Shown here one piece after another: positions 1 through 11,399 of a DNA stretch of 64,000 nt (position 1 is its first letter; every line of letters starts with the position of its first letter). Location of the stretch: assembly GCA_021234155.1 (NCBI GenBank), contig JAJEKV010000182.1, positions 310,605 through 374,604 of the forward strand, read 5' to 3'. Source of the DNA: Isoetes taiwanensis (Eukaryota; Streptophyta; Lycopodiopsida; Isoetales; Isoetaceae). Both the position numbers and the translations under genes were made by a program. A model generated the notes under the pieces. The model saw nothing but the letters and a program-made list of their open reading frames with translations, was not told where the DNA came from and did not search any database.

Positions 1-985
1 CTGCCACCACTTGGAACGATCTAGAGCAGGTACAGAAGGCTCTTTGCCCTGCACTGGGAGTGAAATCCACTTCAACCTACACGATCTTGCCTGTGAGACA
101 AAGCCTTCCATTACAAGAGGGTCATACTGAACGTCACATTATTACCTTAAGGTGGTACAGGATGAAGCCCTACGCCTAACCTTGTTTTTCGCTAAAGTGA
201 TGATAAATCTGGGCACACTCAAAGCTCCCGGGCTGAAAGACAAGCAAGCCTGCTGTTCGCCATGGAATGTGCAGGTGCACAATGATGTGGACCAGTGCAT
301 TAATTCCAAGGAACGCTACCGCCTTGAAGCAAGATTGATGCTTGCTTCATGGCCAAGCTTTGGGATGCGTGAGGTCCTCACATGTCAAGGTGGCAATTAT
401 CGAATACAGTTAATCCCATGCTCACGTAGGGGCCTACACCACTACCCCGTGGCAACTCCATCTACCCATGAAAAAGCCGCCAGGTGATTGCTTCCATTCG
501 CATCGTGCACACCCACCTCCCGCATTGAGACGTGGAGATGGATTCGGAGCCGCTGAGGACAGAGTCTCCCGCCAATGCCGGGCTAACAGCCATTGAGGAT
601 GAGTCACGCCTCCGTGCCTCGCTCGGCTGCATTTGGCACATCCCTCGCCTCAGATGCTCTAAGAAGCAGCTCCATCAGCCTTGCATGAGCTAATGAAAGC
701 AACGGCCTCTCAGAGGGCTTCAGCTGGGACTGCATCTGTGAGGTAATGGATACCGCTGACTCGCCATGTGCCCCCGTCCCATACATTAACTCAGTCAGAC
801 TTGTGATTATGTATATAATCGCAGCAGGCCGATCCTATTGCTACTAAGGTTTTTCTCTCCTAAACCCTCTTTCTGCATGGGTTTTAATCCCTCGGCTCTA
901 ATATACCGCCGCTCTCTTTGTACTTGGGTCCCATAGCCAGTTGGTCTCCTCGCGGACGACAAAATCATTCTATTCTATTCTATTT
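1..985 (+). mobile_element. LINE-like 3' end, copy A
   Basis: This is the 3' part of a non-LTR retrotransposon, cut by the window edge. It shares a degenerate backbone with 14050-15425 and 50500-52150: a matching block around 'GAATGTGCA', a later 'CTTTGGGATG', then 'CCATGAAAAA'. The end is diagnostic. 'GGTCCCATAG' is followed by 'TGGTCTCCTCGCGGACGA', then AAAATC and (ATTCT)n at about 961-985. The same end signature recurs at 15365-15420 and 50138-50195. No RT motif survives here. The 111-codon frame at 152-487 lies inside the repeat and matches no family I know, so I treat it as a chance remnant. Confidence 0.55.
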
Positions 986-1430
986 TTGACGATTAACTTG
1001 TTATATTATTCCTTTAAACCAACAAGATGTCATTATATTTATATGATTACGTGAGAAAGCAGTGCTTTTTATTAAAAATAGCATAGTACTAGCATGATTT
1101 GTTTTAAGGCAAATAAATCTGACAAAATGCTTGTGCTCCTGCAGAACAACATATGCTATGATACCTTTTTAAGTGCTTGGTCTGTAAACTGAGGAAAAGG
1201 CAGCACAAAATTATGAAGATGTGGCCTGCGCAGTTGTAGGGGGGCTGGGATGACAAATGAAATAAAGAATAGAATTATGGAATTGTGACATGAGCAGTGA
1301 AGGGGGGAGAGAGAAAAGAAGCATAACGATTCCACTGTTTTAGAATACTTCATTTCTAAACTATGCTTTTGGCATATTTCAATAGTTATGTGCTTAATTT
1401 TTGAACCGGCTTACAATATTTACCTAAATA
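986..1430. other. AT-rich intergenic stretch, no gene seen
   Basis: AT-rich DNA between two transposon ends. I see no coding signal, RNA gene or repeat in it. Confidence 0.5.
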
Positions 1431-2480
1431 TTTTTTTTTTCTTTTTGATGGACGACAAACTTTATTGAAACTCCAAGCCAAAAGCCAGATACAAATGCAC
1501 AGGCGGGAATAATAATCATGATCCAACGTAGTAGAACCAATTCACCATGCATAAGACAAACACACTCAAATGGAACTCAAATATCAACTCAAGGTTTGAC
1601 AGAGCAAGCGAAGAGCAAATGGTAGGTCTTTAGCAATTTAGCTTGTGCATCCCGGAGGACAACTCAGTAGGAGGGAATATCCAAACCGTATTACAGATGT
1701 GGACTACAACAACCATCCCTCGGGAGCAATGAAATACTCGCTCAGAACGCATTCCAAGTATTCTGATAACAGCCGTGAGCACTTCGATGATTTGTCAATG
1801 TCACAAGAAAAAAAGAGAAATGTACCAAGACCAAACAGTGCTGGAGATGATCACATAAAAAGAAAAACAATGCCTAATAGTCTTGGCCCCTCGGCTGGTA
1901 ATTCCAAGGGCGTAATGCGACACTCCAGGATCAAATTTGTGGACAAGTTGATTCACACGAGGGCATCTGGTGAAGAATCACACCAAAGCACAAACAATCT
2001 TATGGGATGAAATAGTTTATCCTAGCTCAAGTCCACATAATGCCTCAACTAGAGGTGGGAGTCAAGGACCACTTCTTACTTCAGATGGCTTTTAAAGGAT
2101 ATCACTATTGACACAAGCAAATTTATACATAGAGTTCACAAGCCTATGCTCATGAACACCTCGCGGGAAATCCACACAACCTTCAATAGCCTCTAGAGCA
2201 AACTAAATGGCAGAAAGCACCTCAAGTAACCTTTTTCCAATAGGTCCTGACAATAAGAATTTGTTTGAAAGACGGCCATGTCGCTAACCCGCCGCATCAT
2301 ACCATGCCGCAACCGGCCAAGATTCCCTCGCTAACCTCCAACGCCGAAGTTAATGGATGAACCGAGGTGCAAAGTGGGAAGATTATTTTCATAGGTATAG
2401 TAATTCAGGGAGTACCTCCACTGATGACATGCAACAAGATCGATAAGAAATAAGGTCCGTACTGTCTCCCAAGACTCGAG
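1431..2480 (-). mobile_element. Reverse-oriented retroposon 3' fragment with oligo-T end
   Basis: The left end (about 1431-1485) reads in reverse as AATAAAGTTTGTCGTCCATC, then AAAAAG and oligo-A. That is the usual 3' end of a plant LINE or SINE on the minus strand. Inward, the minus strand of 2040-2300 gives broken frames that faintly resemble the RNase H-like tail of plant LINEs, including an 'FALEAIEG' stretch and a later 'VRSGP' stretch. The longest plus-strand frame (1645-2010, 121 codons) is antisense to this and is probably fortuitous. The orientation is supported by the tail; the protein assignment is weak. Confidence 0.4.
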
Positions 2481-2534
2481 TAAGCCTTTCAAAAAAGGGG
2501 CGGCATTAGGAAAATGGCATAGCTGATAAAAGAG

Positions 2535-2620
2535 ACTCCAAGAATAAGAATAGAATAAGAATAAGAATAAGAATAAATAAGAATAAGAATGGTTTTTTTA
2601 TCGTCCACTGAGAAGGAAGA
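2535..2620 (-). mobile_element. LINE 3' tail with AAGAAT repeats, reverse orientation
   Basis: A run of AATAAG/GAATAA units at about 2540-2590 is followed by 'TTTTTTTATCGTCCACTGAG'. Reversed, this reads CAGTGGACGATAAAA then (ATTCTT)n, the same tail logic as the copies ending at 985 and 15420 but with a six-base unit. The body of the element would extend to the right. I cannot place its far end. Confidence 0.5.
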
Positions 2621-2899
2621 AGAGGTTTTAACGAAGCCTTCATAGATGCTGTCTCCTCCTCCTTCTTGCATTCAACCTCTCTTTTATTTCCTTCCCTTCC
2701 CCAAGCCTACCTTACTGCTAGTTGATGCATTGAGCTCATACCATTTTCAAACGACAAAGGTTTTGACGCTTTCATCGATGGTATCTCCACCAAAATGCCT
2801 TTTGAGTAATTACTTCATCGTTAAAATGGCAAGTGGTTATCAAAATTTTTACTCTTCCCATTGATCTTCAATCCCTATTGTATTACGTGCAACCACCTC

Positions 2900-4350
2900 G
2901 TTCCTAATGAGGTATGCATTTTTCCCCCCTCCTTCTAATTTTCATATTTCTTGAAGTGCTACTTCTTTCCTTTCTCTTTGTTAATGGATTGTTAAGTCCT
3001 TGTTTAGCCAAATTTGATGCCCTTTCAAATGGCTACAATGCTTCTTTATTTTGTCTCTTGCTCTAAGCTGTGGAATTATAAAGGATCAATTTATTCTTAT
3101 CATCAATCCTTTTACCAATCCATCTACTATAAGAATGTACCTCAAAAAAACTAGCATCTGGTTTATAATGTGTAAAAACTAGAACAATCCACAAAAGATA
3201 CAAGCTTATGCATCCATAAAGAATAAAAAATACGCAGGTTTAGCAAAAATAGATAAACTAAATTACAGAATCCCATTACCTCTCATAACCCTTCTTTCTC
3301 GTTTCCAGATAGTTAGTCTTTTCTAAACTGTCCTTTTGCTTCCCAGATGGTCTGGATGTTGAATCATCTCCTTCACTTTTTTTTTTAATCCTTCTCCCCA
3401 ATTCGCTCATTAAAGCAACCAAAACGTCTTCAGGCACACTACCAAGAAACTGGACTCTTCATCTTTTTCCTTTTCAGAACCGCTTGGAGACATTGGAGCG
3501 CAAAACAAAAAAATTGAATGAGAAAATGCTGAATGTGAGAAACTGCTACATCAACTGTGAATTGAATGCAAAATCCTAAAATAGAAAGTTTTGAACAACC
3601 ATTTCGAAATACTTACTGATGGCGATTGTGGGGGTGGGGAATGAAATGCAAATGGAGATGAGCAGGTTTTTAACTTCGTCATTCAAGCTTCAAGAATCAA
3701 CAATCTAGGCTGTAAGGTCGCTCTTTTTTCCATATCATTTCCTCTCAAGCCTATAATTCTCCTTTGTTCTCCCCATGCTTCCTTTTCTTGCCTTTCAAAT
3801 TCATAGAATATTTGTGTAGCCCTTCCCCCCCGGTTGTTTTTTACAACTACAATACTATTTCTTACAATTTCATAACTCTTCTTTGTTTGGGGATGTAAGG
3901 CAATTATAACTTATTATATTATTTTTTAGCCCTTCATATGGTAAGAAATGACATTTTGTTTTATGTGATAAGGCCATTGCCTTAAATGTAAATTTTCTTT
4001 TCATCGTCATTTAGTATCTTTCTCAAAAGTCATCATTGTCGCCGCTTTCATCTCAATAACTAAATAAAACGAGCTAGAAGAGACTAAAGTAAAGCTTTCT
4101 ATCTCCATCGAGGCAGTTGTTGATGGAACAAATGTAAAGGCAAGTCTAGCCGTTCCTACCGCATTCGTCAAGAAATTTTTACGCTTCCTTTTTTGCTCTA
4201 CCTTTTCCTCCACTTCATAATGTCTATTTTAAAATATATTTTTCAAGCTACAACTATTTCTTTTGCAATTGTACAATATATTACTACGGCTCAAGAAGAA
4301 TACATTATGTAAAGGTATTATAAGATGTTATTATTGTATGGCATAGCCTA
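2900..4350. other. AT-rich DNA without a recognisable gene
   Basis: Reads as AT-rich, pyrimidine-tract-rich DNA. Short frames exist, for example 4007-4213 on the minus strand, but none shows a domain. No repeat partner was found elsewhere in the window. Confidence 0.45.
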
Positions 4351-6285
4351 GACGCCCCCGGTCCATAATGATGCCCCATCATATAAATACGGGAAATCTC
4401 CATGGCGAATCCATCACCACGGAAAGGTCTCCTCCTGTTCGACTCTAATTCACTTTGTGATGGCTAAGGTTCCGGTGAAGGACACCCGGAGGTGTCATTC
4501 GTCCCATGCCTTCTATGGAATCCCATACCGGAAGTGTACATACATGTTAGCACCTTCCAGCAACAATATTTCAATAAGTAATATACCACCATCTATGGTG
4601 GCCCATCCATCATCACGCGAAAGATATCACATCCATAACAACATGAAATGACACCATAACCGTGCATCACCCCTCGCTCGCATCTAAGGTTGAGATCAAC
4701 TAATCCGCTGTGGCCTCAAGATAACAGCCATTTAAGTATAACATGGCGCTATCGGCATAAGACAATGGCTAGGTTGTTCACTCCATCCGGGCCTCATGTG
4801 CAATACACTTTGCAGATAGGGTCAGACCATGCTATGATCGTCGAGTCTCCCAGACGAATCCCAAGGAATCACCCTTCGACTACCCGTTACATCTCCCCTG
4901 GTCCGATGGGGCGTATCGAGGCGCCTCCTTCCGAAAGCATGACGATCCCCTGGTAAGTAGAGAACACGCGTGTCGCGACGTCGGGAATCTCGCGATCCCC
5001 CGCATTCCTCACTCTTACTCCCTAACCTAAAGGTCAGCTCACTCAACCCGCTCGAGCCCAAGATCTACCATCTATGACTCACGCCCGCCCAGAGAGTGTC
5101 GTGACCCATACCCGCCCACACACAATGACGGCAGGTCTAGGGCACACCATAGGAGTCCCCGCAGGCCGCCGCTTAGGCGTGTGACCCCACCCCCCATTCA
5201 CCTTCATACTGCTTGTCCGGGTGGGGTCAACCACATCATGCATCCACAACCAGTTGGCTCTTGTGCAATGTGCCGCATTTACCGGGTTTTAAGGGTTCTA
5301 TCTAGGAGCATCTCTACTTCTAGATGGCTCTAGGTCTCTACCCCCTTTTACCCATACATCACGAGGAACAGAAAGAAAGCTATCCTTATACATCCATCCA
5401 TCCATAGCTTCAATAGAACATAAAATAGAGATTAACCATACATCTATTCATACAAGGGGTTAACCTAGCTACCTTTTAGAGCATACAAGGGTTAGTCCTA
5501 TGACTATCTAGGGAATCCAAGCTATCTTAATGTACTCAACCGGATCATAGCTAGGCCCACTATCTAAGCCCTGCTCATCCTTCCTATTGGAACATGGTGG
5601 AACAAAGAAATTCTCCTCCACCACCCCTCCCCTAATTCAATTAAATGGGGGTACAAAACCCAATTTGGGTTCCAAGTTAGTAACTCTCCCTTGCCCACCG
5701 ACGGGGCTGTGGCACTGCCAGTATTAACTACACTTCCTGATATTTAGCCCTTTTAATATTAGGGTTTCCTCAATTAGGGGTTTAACGCTAGGTTTCCACT
5801 TTAATAATTACACTATTAACATAGCTAACCTTAGTTTATGAATAATTAATGTGCCATTAATTATTCATAGTGATCGTCATGTATTTTATACTTAAAAATG
5901 CTAAGATACCGCCCGAAATATCACAGCTCGGATCACGATAATGACCCGGGCCTCGTAGGATTTTTTGTGGCACCCTTTTTTTGGGATCCTGATCAGTGTA
6001 GTCTGCCATATCAAGGCTTATGGTACTACAAGAAACAAATCCATAGGATTAGAAGCATAATATTTATGATTGAATGTTAGGAATCTTGTGTCTGGGATAA
6101 CACTACAAGAGGATGGGGATATATTGTCAACCCTTGTGTCAAGACATATGGATAGTGGCAGCTTTGCGACTAAGGCTACTTTCTTGACAAAGTAATTCCA
6201 TTGGATCAAACTTGTGTCATGGAGTGTCAAATATTTTATCAAAGCAATGACATTTTCTTGACAACTTTATGTGCATTTTTACAAC
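4351..6285. repeat. 1.9 kb direct repeat, copy 1 (putative LTR)
   Basis: Aligns with 11400-13319 in the same orientation. Shared landmarks include 'TGAAGGACACC' near 4480/11510, 'CTAGGAGCATCTCTACTTCT' near 5302/12338, 'AACATAAAATAGAGATTAAC' near 5416/12451, and 'GGAATCTTGTGT' near 6080/13103. The copies differ by many small indels and by larger lost blocks. Two co-oriented copies flanking about 5.1 kb suggest LTRs of an old Ty3-type element. However, I do not see clean TG..CA ends, a primer-binding site at 6286, or target-site duplications, so a segmental duplication is also possible. Confidence 0.6.
5838..5868. repeat. Perfect 13-bp hairpin
   Basis: ATGAATAATTAAT and its exact reverse complement ATTAATTATTCAT flank a 5-base loop GTGCC. 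The left arm is disrupted in the second copy of the large repeat near 12870, so the hairpin is not conserved between copies. Confidence 0.6.
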
Positions 6286-9200
6286 GAGTAAGAAGAGCAC
6301 GTAGCCACGTGGATACGCTTAATGACCTTGGTCAAATGCATGACCATTATGCATGGTATAAATTAGGGAAATGGACACACCGGATAAATCAAGCCGAGCA
6401 TCGAGATGTCAATAGAAGACTAGGACAACAGTGTGTGGAACGAAGCCCATACAAGGTCAAGAGAGTCGCAGGGTCGAACTAACGCATAGGAATAAGACTT
6501 CAGAAGACTGCCGGAATGGAAGATGCAATTGGTAGCGTATGCGCAACCGCCCCAAAGCTACAAAGTATGTTGAGCTTTGTCAAAGCTAGACTATGAAGGA
6601 AGTTGACCAACTAATAATACACTAAGGAGGCAGTAATGCAACCACAAAGGCCAAGGTTCGACAAGAGTGGGTACTTGAAAGTTGCTGTGCTCAACGCCTC
6701 AAATATAGGGACTTGGGACTGACACTTTGGAATAGACCAAAGCCTACAAGGTAGGTGCCCAATGAACATCTCACCAGGAGAATGTGCTTTGGACTTGGTA
6801 TCGTGTGTGTATCCCGAGGAGTAGCTCCGCTGGTATACGCGCATTATGGTTACTGTAATGGTAAAACATAACCAGAAAAGGATAGGATGTATACTAGAAC
6901 TTTTAGTTCACATTCCATATGAATACCTTAAGTAATGAAGATAAGAGTTCTTAAACTAGACGCTAAAGATGTCCACTAGGAACTTAGGGTGCAGACCGCC
7001 TCATGGAATTTGCTGGTGGACTAGAGCTGAGGATCATAGCAAATCCAAGGCTGAGCCTAGAAGGTGTGGTGTGTCAAACCACAACATATGTATAGTACAA
7101 GCAAACCAAGTTGAGGAAATACAATTATGGGAAGTATAAACATAGCTATAGGGTGGCTATGTCAACGAAGTTACATATGAGGGTAGACGTAGGGTTGCGC
7201 ACATACCATATCACATAATTACACGACAGGAAATGGTGGATGTTGGAAGGACTTAGTAGTATCAAATACTACACCAGTGAGGATATCAAGGATCGAACAG
7301 GACATTCGTGATGTATGTCAGTATCAGAAGATGGTAGAATATCTCAGACAAGGCGAAAGTGAACATTACCTAACAAGGTTTAAAGAATCAGCATAACGAC
7401 ATGCCTATATACAAAGATATTGGGATTAAGTATACTCTTACTGTAGATAAGCATCTCACGCTTTCTATCCCAATGGTTGGAGTTGACTATCTAGATACGC
7501 CGCATTGGCGATATGGAAAGAGTTTAAATCGCTGAAGTAGCGCTAGAGTAAGTCTAGCATATACCATGATGTTACATTCAAAAGCATGCCGAGGATGATT
7601 GAATCCGTTGAATAAATCCGCAAGAATGAGAGCTTAACTACTAAAGGTTCTAAATACCAATGAATCATTTCAGCGCTATAAGTCATGGTGCATGTATTCT
7701 GGGCTTTAACAAAAAGATGTATCAACATCGCATCCCCATGGAAGAAAAGAAGGAGTATAATGAAGGACTTTGGCGATTATACCCTTAGGATAAAATGCAG
7801 AAGAGGGCAACATAGGAATTCCAAGTCCCGACAAAAATCAAGACGGTAGGGTATAGATTTGAAGGTGAGATTATATGCACTGCAAGAGTCCATAGATCCT
7901 AAGATACCCTACCTAGGAACAATTCTAGATACCTAAGTAGAAGCCGGAGGACTCACCTTAAGGCATATACCCCTTATAGATTATGCAAAATTTTAAGACT
8001 AGGCTGAACATAGGTTTTCCCACTATGAGATCAAGATTTTAATGCCTCCATCTCATTATGAGGGAGTCAAAGACTACAACATTTGAAGTTAATCGTAACT
8101 GAAGTTCACAATATAACTCAGAGAAATCGGTTAATTGTGACTAAGCATGGTTGATATTGAGGGACACAAAGGGTCCTTAGCTTAAAGAAGCCTCAGAAAA
8201 GCCGCCGTGCGGGATAGTGCACGCCTCGAATTATGGCATAATCCCCGGGGATTATACTTTATGTATCGCGGGTTAAAAGCACCTTGGCACCAAAATAACG
8301 TAAGTTAAAATAAATTTTAGAGACCCTCTATCAAAATATAGGTAGTATATGGCCAAGTCCAACATAGAGTTGGCCCCCGTCCGTTTCAGGTGCAGGGTAT
8401 GCAGCCACATCATAAAGTACATAGACAATGGGTTCCGCTTGAAAGAACTACCAAGGTTACACCTTAGCTAAGCTAGAACAGGTGAGCTCTTAGCATTGTG
8501 GGATGAGGATATATGTTGATTATGTACATACTGCGTACACATACCGATAAACCCTTGGAGAGGTAATCTAAGGGCTTTGGCTAATAAGAGAAAGACGAAA
8601 GTGTACCCAAAGTTACCAAATGCTGGTCCGGAGATATGTTCCCGAAATGCCAGTTGACCGCCAACTGCTGCATGCTAGGGTATGATGCCAAGGCTGGCAC
8701 GCGGAAATAAAATGTTAACGGCCCATAGAATGAAACTTAAGATTATTGAGTGGAAGTAATACAATAGCTAATAGCGCTACTTTTGCTAGAAGTCCAAATG
8801 TGTCGTAGCATCGACATCAGCAAGACTAGCTTTCCCACATGATCCATACCCAATCAAAGTAGGTGAATGCCATGGGTTACATGGAGGTGTAAATTAGAAC
8901 ATACGTGGTTCGAACATGGCTACAAGCCCTAAGTTATATCAAATACCTGGTGGTGATTGTTGAAGACTCACAAAAATACCGTGCACCTTGGTGACTCCGT
9001 GTAACTTCACGATTTATAATGGCTAGTTCAATCGCTGGACTTAGGGTCCATAACTCGATTAGATGAGGACTGAATCATTTGAATGCCACAACAATGGCAT
9101 AACGTCATGACAAGGAAACGTAATGACTAACATTTCTAGGATGTAGATAATATTGAATCATAACCCCAATGATAGGTGGGTTAACATCATAGGGACCTCA

Positions 9201-10410
9201 TAATAGCCAGCTTAGAAGCCACAAGACTAAGCAACTAAGACGAAGGGAGTAAAATGGACTGGTGAGTTCCTAAAGATTTGGTACATGGCTTAGGAAGAAG
9301 GGCTTCCATGTCCTAGAACAACAAGGTGAATTGAATTCACCAAGAACCCTTGTTTTTTTTATAGATAGATAGATAGTTAAATAGTATCTATAATGCCTGC
9401 CACATCGGGTAGCCCATGAGGACATATGATCTGACCCCGCAGACTCTGGAACACAAGAGCTCTTAGTAGAGGAGGCTCATCTTGAGAGGTCTTTTGGGTG
9501 GCACTGCCCTTTGGGACATTCACATAATCCCTTGGAATATGTAAGTTCATTTGCTAATCCTATGACTCCATTAGGCATCTAAAATAATGGTTGAAATACT
9601 TCGGCCCAACCATATCTAGATATCTTAGAAGGAGGTGATTAGTTAACAATCTGTGAAGAACCCCAAAAGAGGGTAGGTCAATAATTTTGGACAGGCCAAG
9701 TGGCGCAGATAATTAATCACTTACCCATATGCATGCGTGAAGTTTGAACAAATACCAAAGTTTGTACCCTGGGATTAATTAAAATAACGCGTCACATTGT
9801 TGTGGGGGTTCTAACACAAGCACTTCACTACGTGTTACGCAGTATGTGTGCATCATGATCTCGGGGAAGTGATCCATAAAAGGAACACACGAAGGAATGA
9901 GAAGAAATATCGAAGGCGAGGATAAAGAAATCCAAACCCATGGTCTAGAAGGTGCTGTCAGATGGCAGCCCTAATTGGTTGGACAAAAAGAGATTCTTTT
10001 CCGAAAATGAGACCAGTCAAGGCTGAGACACTAGAGAGAGAAACAACGCACTATAAATCATATCTATAAATATTACTTAACCCTTAATATATAACGGCCA
10101 AGTAAGGTCTATTATGAAGCATATGAATGTAGTATAGATCACTATGGCAAGGCCCGGCGACTTTGTCAGCCAAGGCATCTACCAAAGGAAAAAAAATATT
10201 AAAGCTATAGGCCGAGGAATGTCGATAATCGACATTATTATCGCCGCCTAAAAAAATAATATCCAAGGTGAATGGTGGATTAACCAACTTGAAGTTTCTA
10301 TCTTACCCGGCGAATTTCTTTCCATCGCCGGCCGCGGAACGCTTGTTCCATGGTTATGTAAACATTCCGCCAGTTGATAATAATAACCCTAAGTTATCTT
10401 TAGCTCAATC

Positions 10411-10725
10411 GCGGTTGCAATGTCCGGGCGGGCTGTTGCCACCGCGAGCGCTATTTAGGGAAGAGTAATGGTAGACAGAAGTCCTCCTAGAGAAACACAG
10501 ATACTATTGGTTAAGTATGACACGAGACTATTGTAACCACTAAAAGGAGGTTTACCGTGTTGGTAAAGTGGTTGCACAAGTCCGGCGGGGTTGTTGCCAC
10601 CGCAGCGTTGGTTTAGGGAAGAGTAATGGTAGACATGAGTCCTTCTAGAGAAACAGAGATATTATTGGTTAAGTATGACACGAGACTATTGTAACCACAA
10701 AAGGAGGTTTATCGTGTTGGTAAAG
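10411..10725. repeat. Two-copy tandem repeat, period about 157 bp
   Basis: Unit 1 (10411-10567) and unit 2 (10568-10725) share 'TTGTTGCCACCGC', 'TTTAGGGAAGAGTAATGGTA' and 'TTAAGTATGACACGAGACTA', and each ends in AAAGGAGGTTTA(C/T)CGTGTTGGTAAAG. Divergence is low compared with the surrounding sequence. The last 30 bases of each unit look like a tRNA A-box region, so the repeat probably grew from a SINE-like sequence. Confidence 0.75.
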
Positions 10726-10766
10726 CGTTTGGCTGGGTGCTGGGGGGTCAAGGGTTCAAGACGCCA
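10714..10766 (+). ncRNA. tRNA-like SINE head 1 (A and B box)
   Basis: 'GTGTTGGTAAAGC' resembles a Pol III A box, and 'GGGTTCAAGACGCC' fits the B-box consensus GGTTCRANNCC. They are spaced about 38 bases apart, as in tRNA genes. The sequence does not fold into a full tRNA by eye, so I call it a SINE-type promoter head and not a tRNA gene. Confidence 0.4.
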
Positions 10767-10838
10767 TAGTACCTTTTTATATGAAAGTTGCTATGCAGAG
10801 AAACAGGGTACTACATATATAGATGTAACATATATAGA

Positions 10839-10945
10839 GGGTTTGGTGTGGTGGTAAGCACCTAGGCTTGGATTTGAGAGGTCATGGTTTCAAATCTGGG
10901 TCAAGGCGTTGAAAAATAGGTATACGAAAAAAATATAAAACTTTT
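10839..10945 (+). ncRNA. tRNA-like SINE head 2 (A and B box)
   Basis: 'TTTGGTGTGGTGGTAAGC' matches an A box and 'GGTTTCAAATCTGG' a degenerate B box about 35 bases later. An A-rich stretch with AAAAAAATATAAAAC follows near 10925. It lies about 120 bases after SINE head 1, in the same orientation. Likely a SINE or a tRNA-derived remnant. Confidence 0.4.
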
Positions 10946-11399
10946 ATACCTGGGCTGGAATACATGGCGAGTATGGAGCGGCACAAGCCCCAAGAGACGC
11001 GTTTATCTCGCATCCGAGCTTAATTAAACACGGTTTGCCCTTGCTCGACCTTCGATGTCATTGACGACTTCTAGGGTATTTGGAGTATGCCCGACTCATT
11101 GAGCGCAATCTCGGCCGGATCCGAAATATGTGAAGAAAAGTTATAACGACTACAAAACTCTCGTGACTTTTGCCCACATCCCGAATCTTAGCCACCCGGC
11201 ACTATGGAACACATCGCCATTAACTAGGGTCATTCTCCGTAACTATGTCAACTAAGATGCTAATTACGAGTTGGGAGTTCCAAGTATCCTAGAAGAATTC
11301 ACCGTCAACTAACGAGTTAGGTTATGGCCGTTGCAACAATTCTTAGTCCACCAAAATCATCGCCCGATACCACCGCGGACGCTTCCTCCCAATCCATAC

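Larger units (their letters stand above)
6286..11399. mobile_element. Decayed interior between the two 1.9 kb repeats
   Basis: No frame longer than about 70 codons survives between 6.5 and 11.4 kb. The best coding hint is at about 7317-7404 (+). There a broken frame gives 'MVEYLRQGES', then 'HYLTRFKESA', a stop, and 'RHA'. This resembles the Ty3 gag pattern 'LRQG..V..Y..RF.ELARHA'. I found no zinc knuckle, protease, RT or integrase motif. If this is the interior of an LTR element, it is very old or heavily rearranged. The right end carries a tandem repeat and tRNA-like units, listed separately. Confidence 0.35.

Noticed and set aside
1645-2010. Plus-strand frame of 121 codons
   Set aside because: Antisense to a reverse-oriented retroposon end; no domain.
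10714-10766. Functional tRNA gene
   Set aside because: A and B boxes are present but I cannot fold acceptor and anticodon stems.
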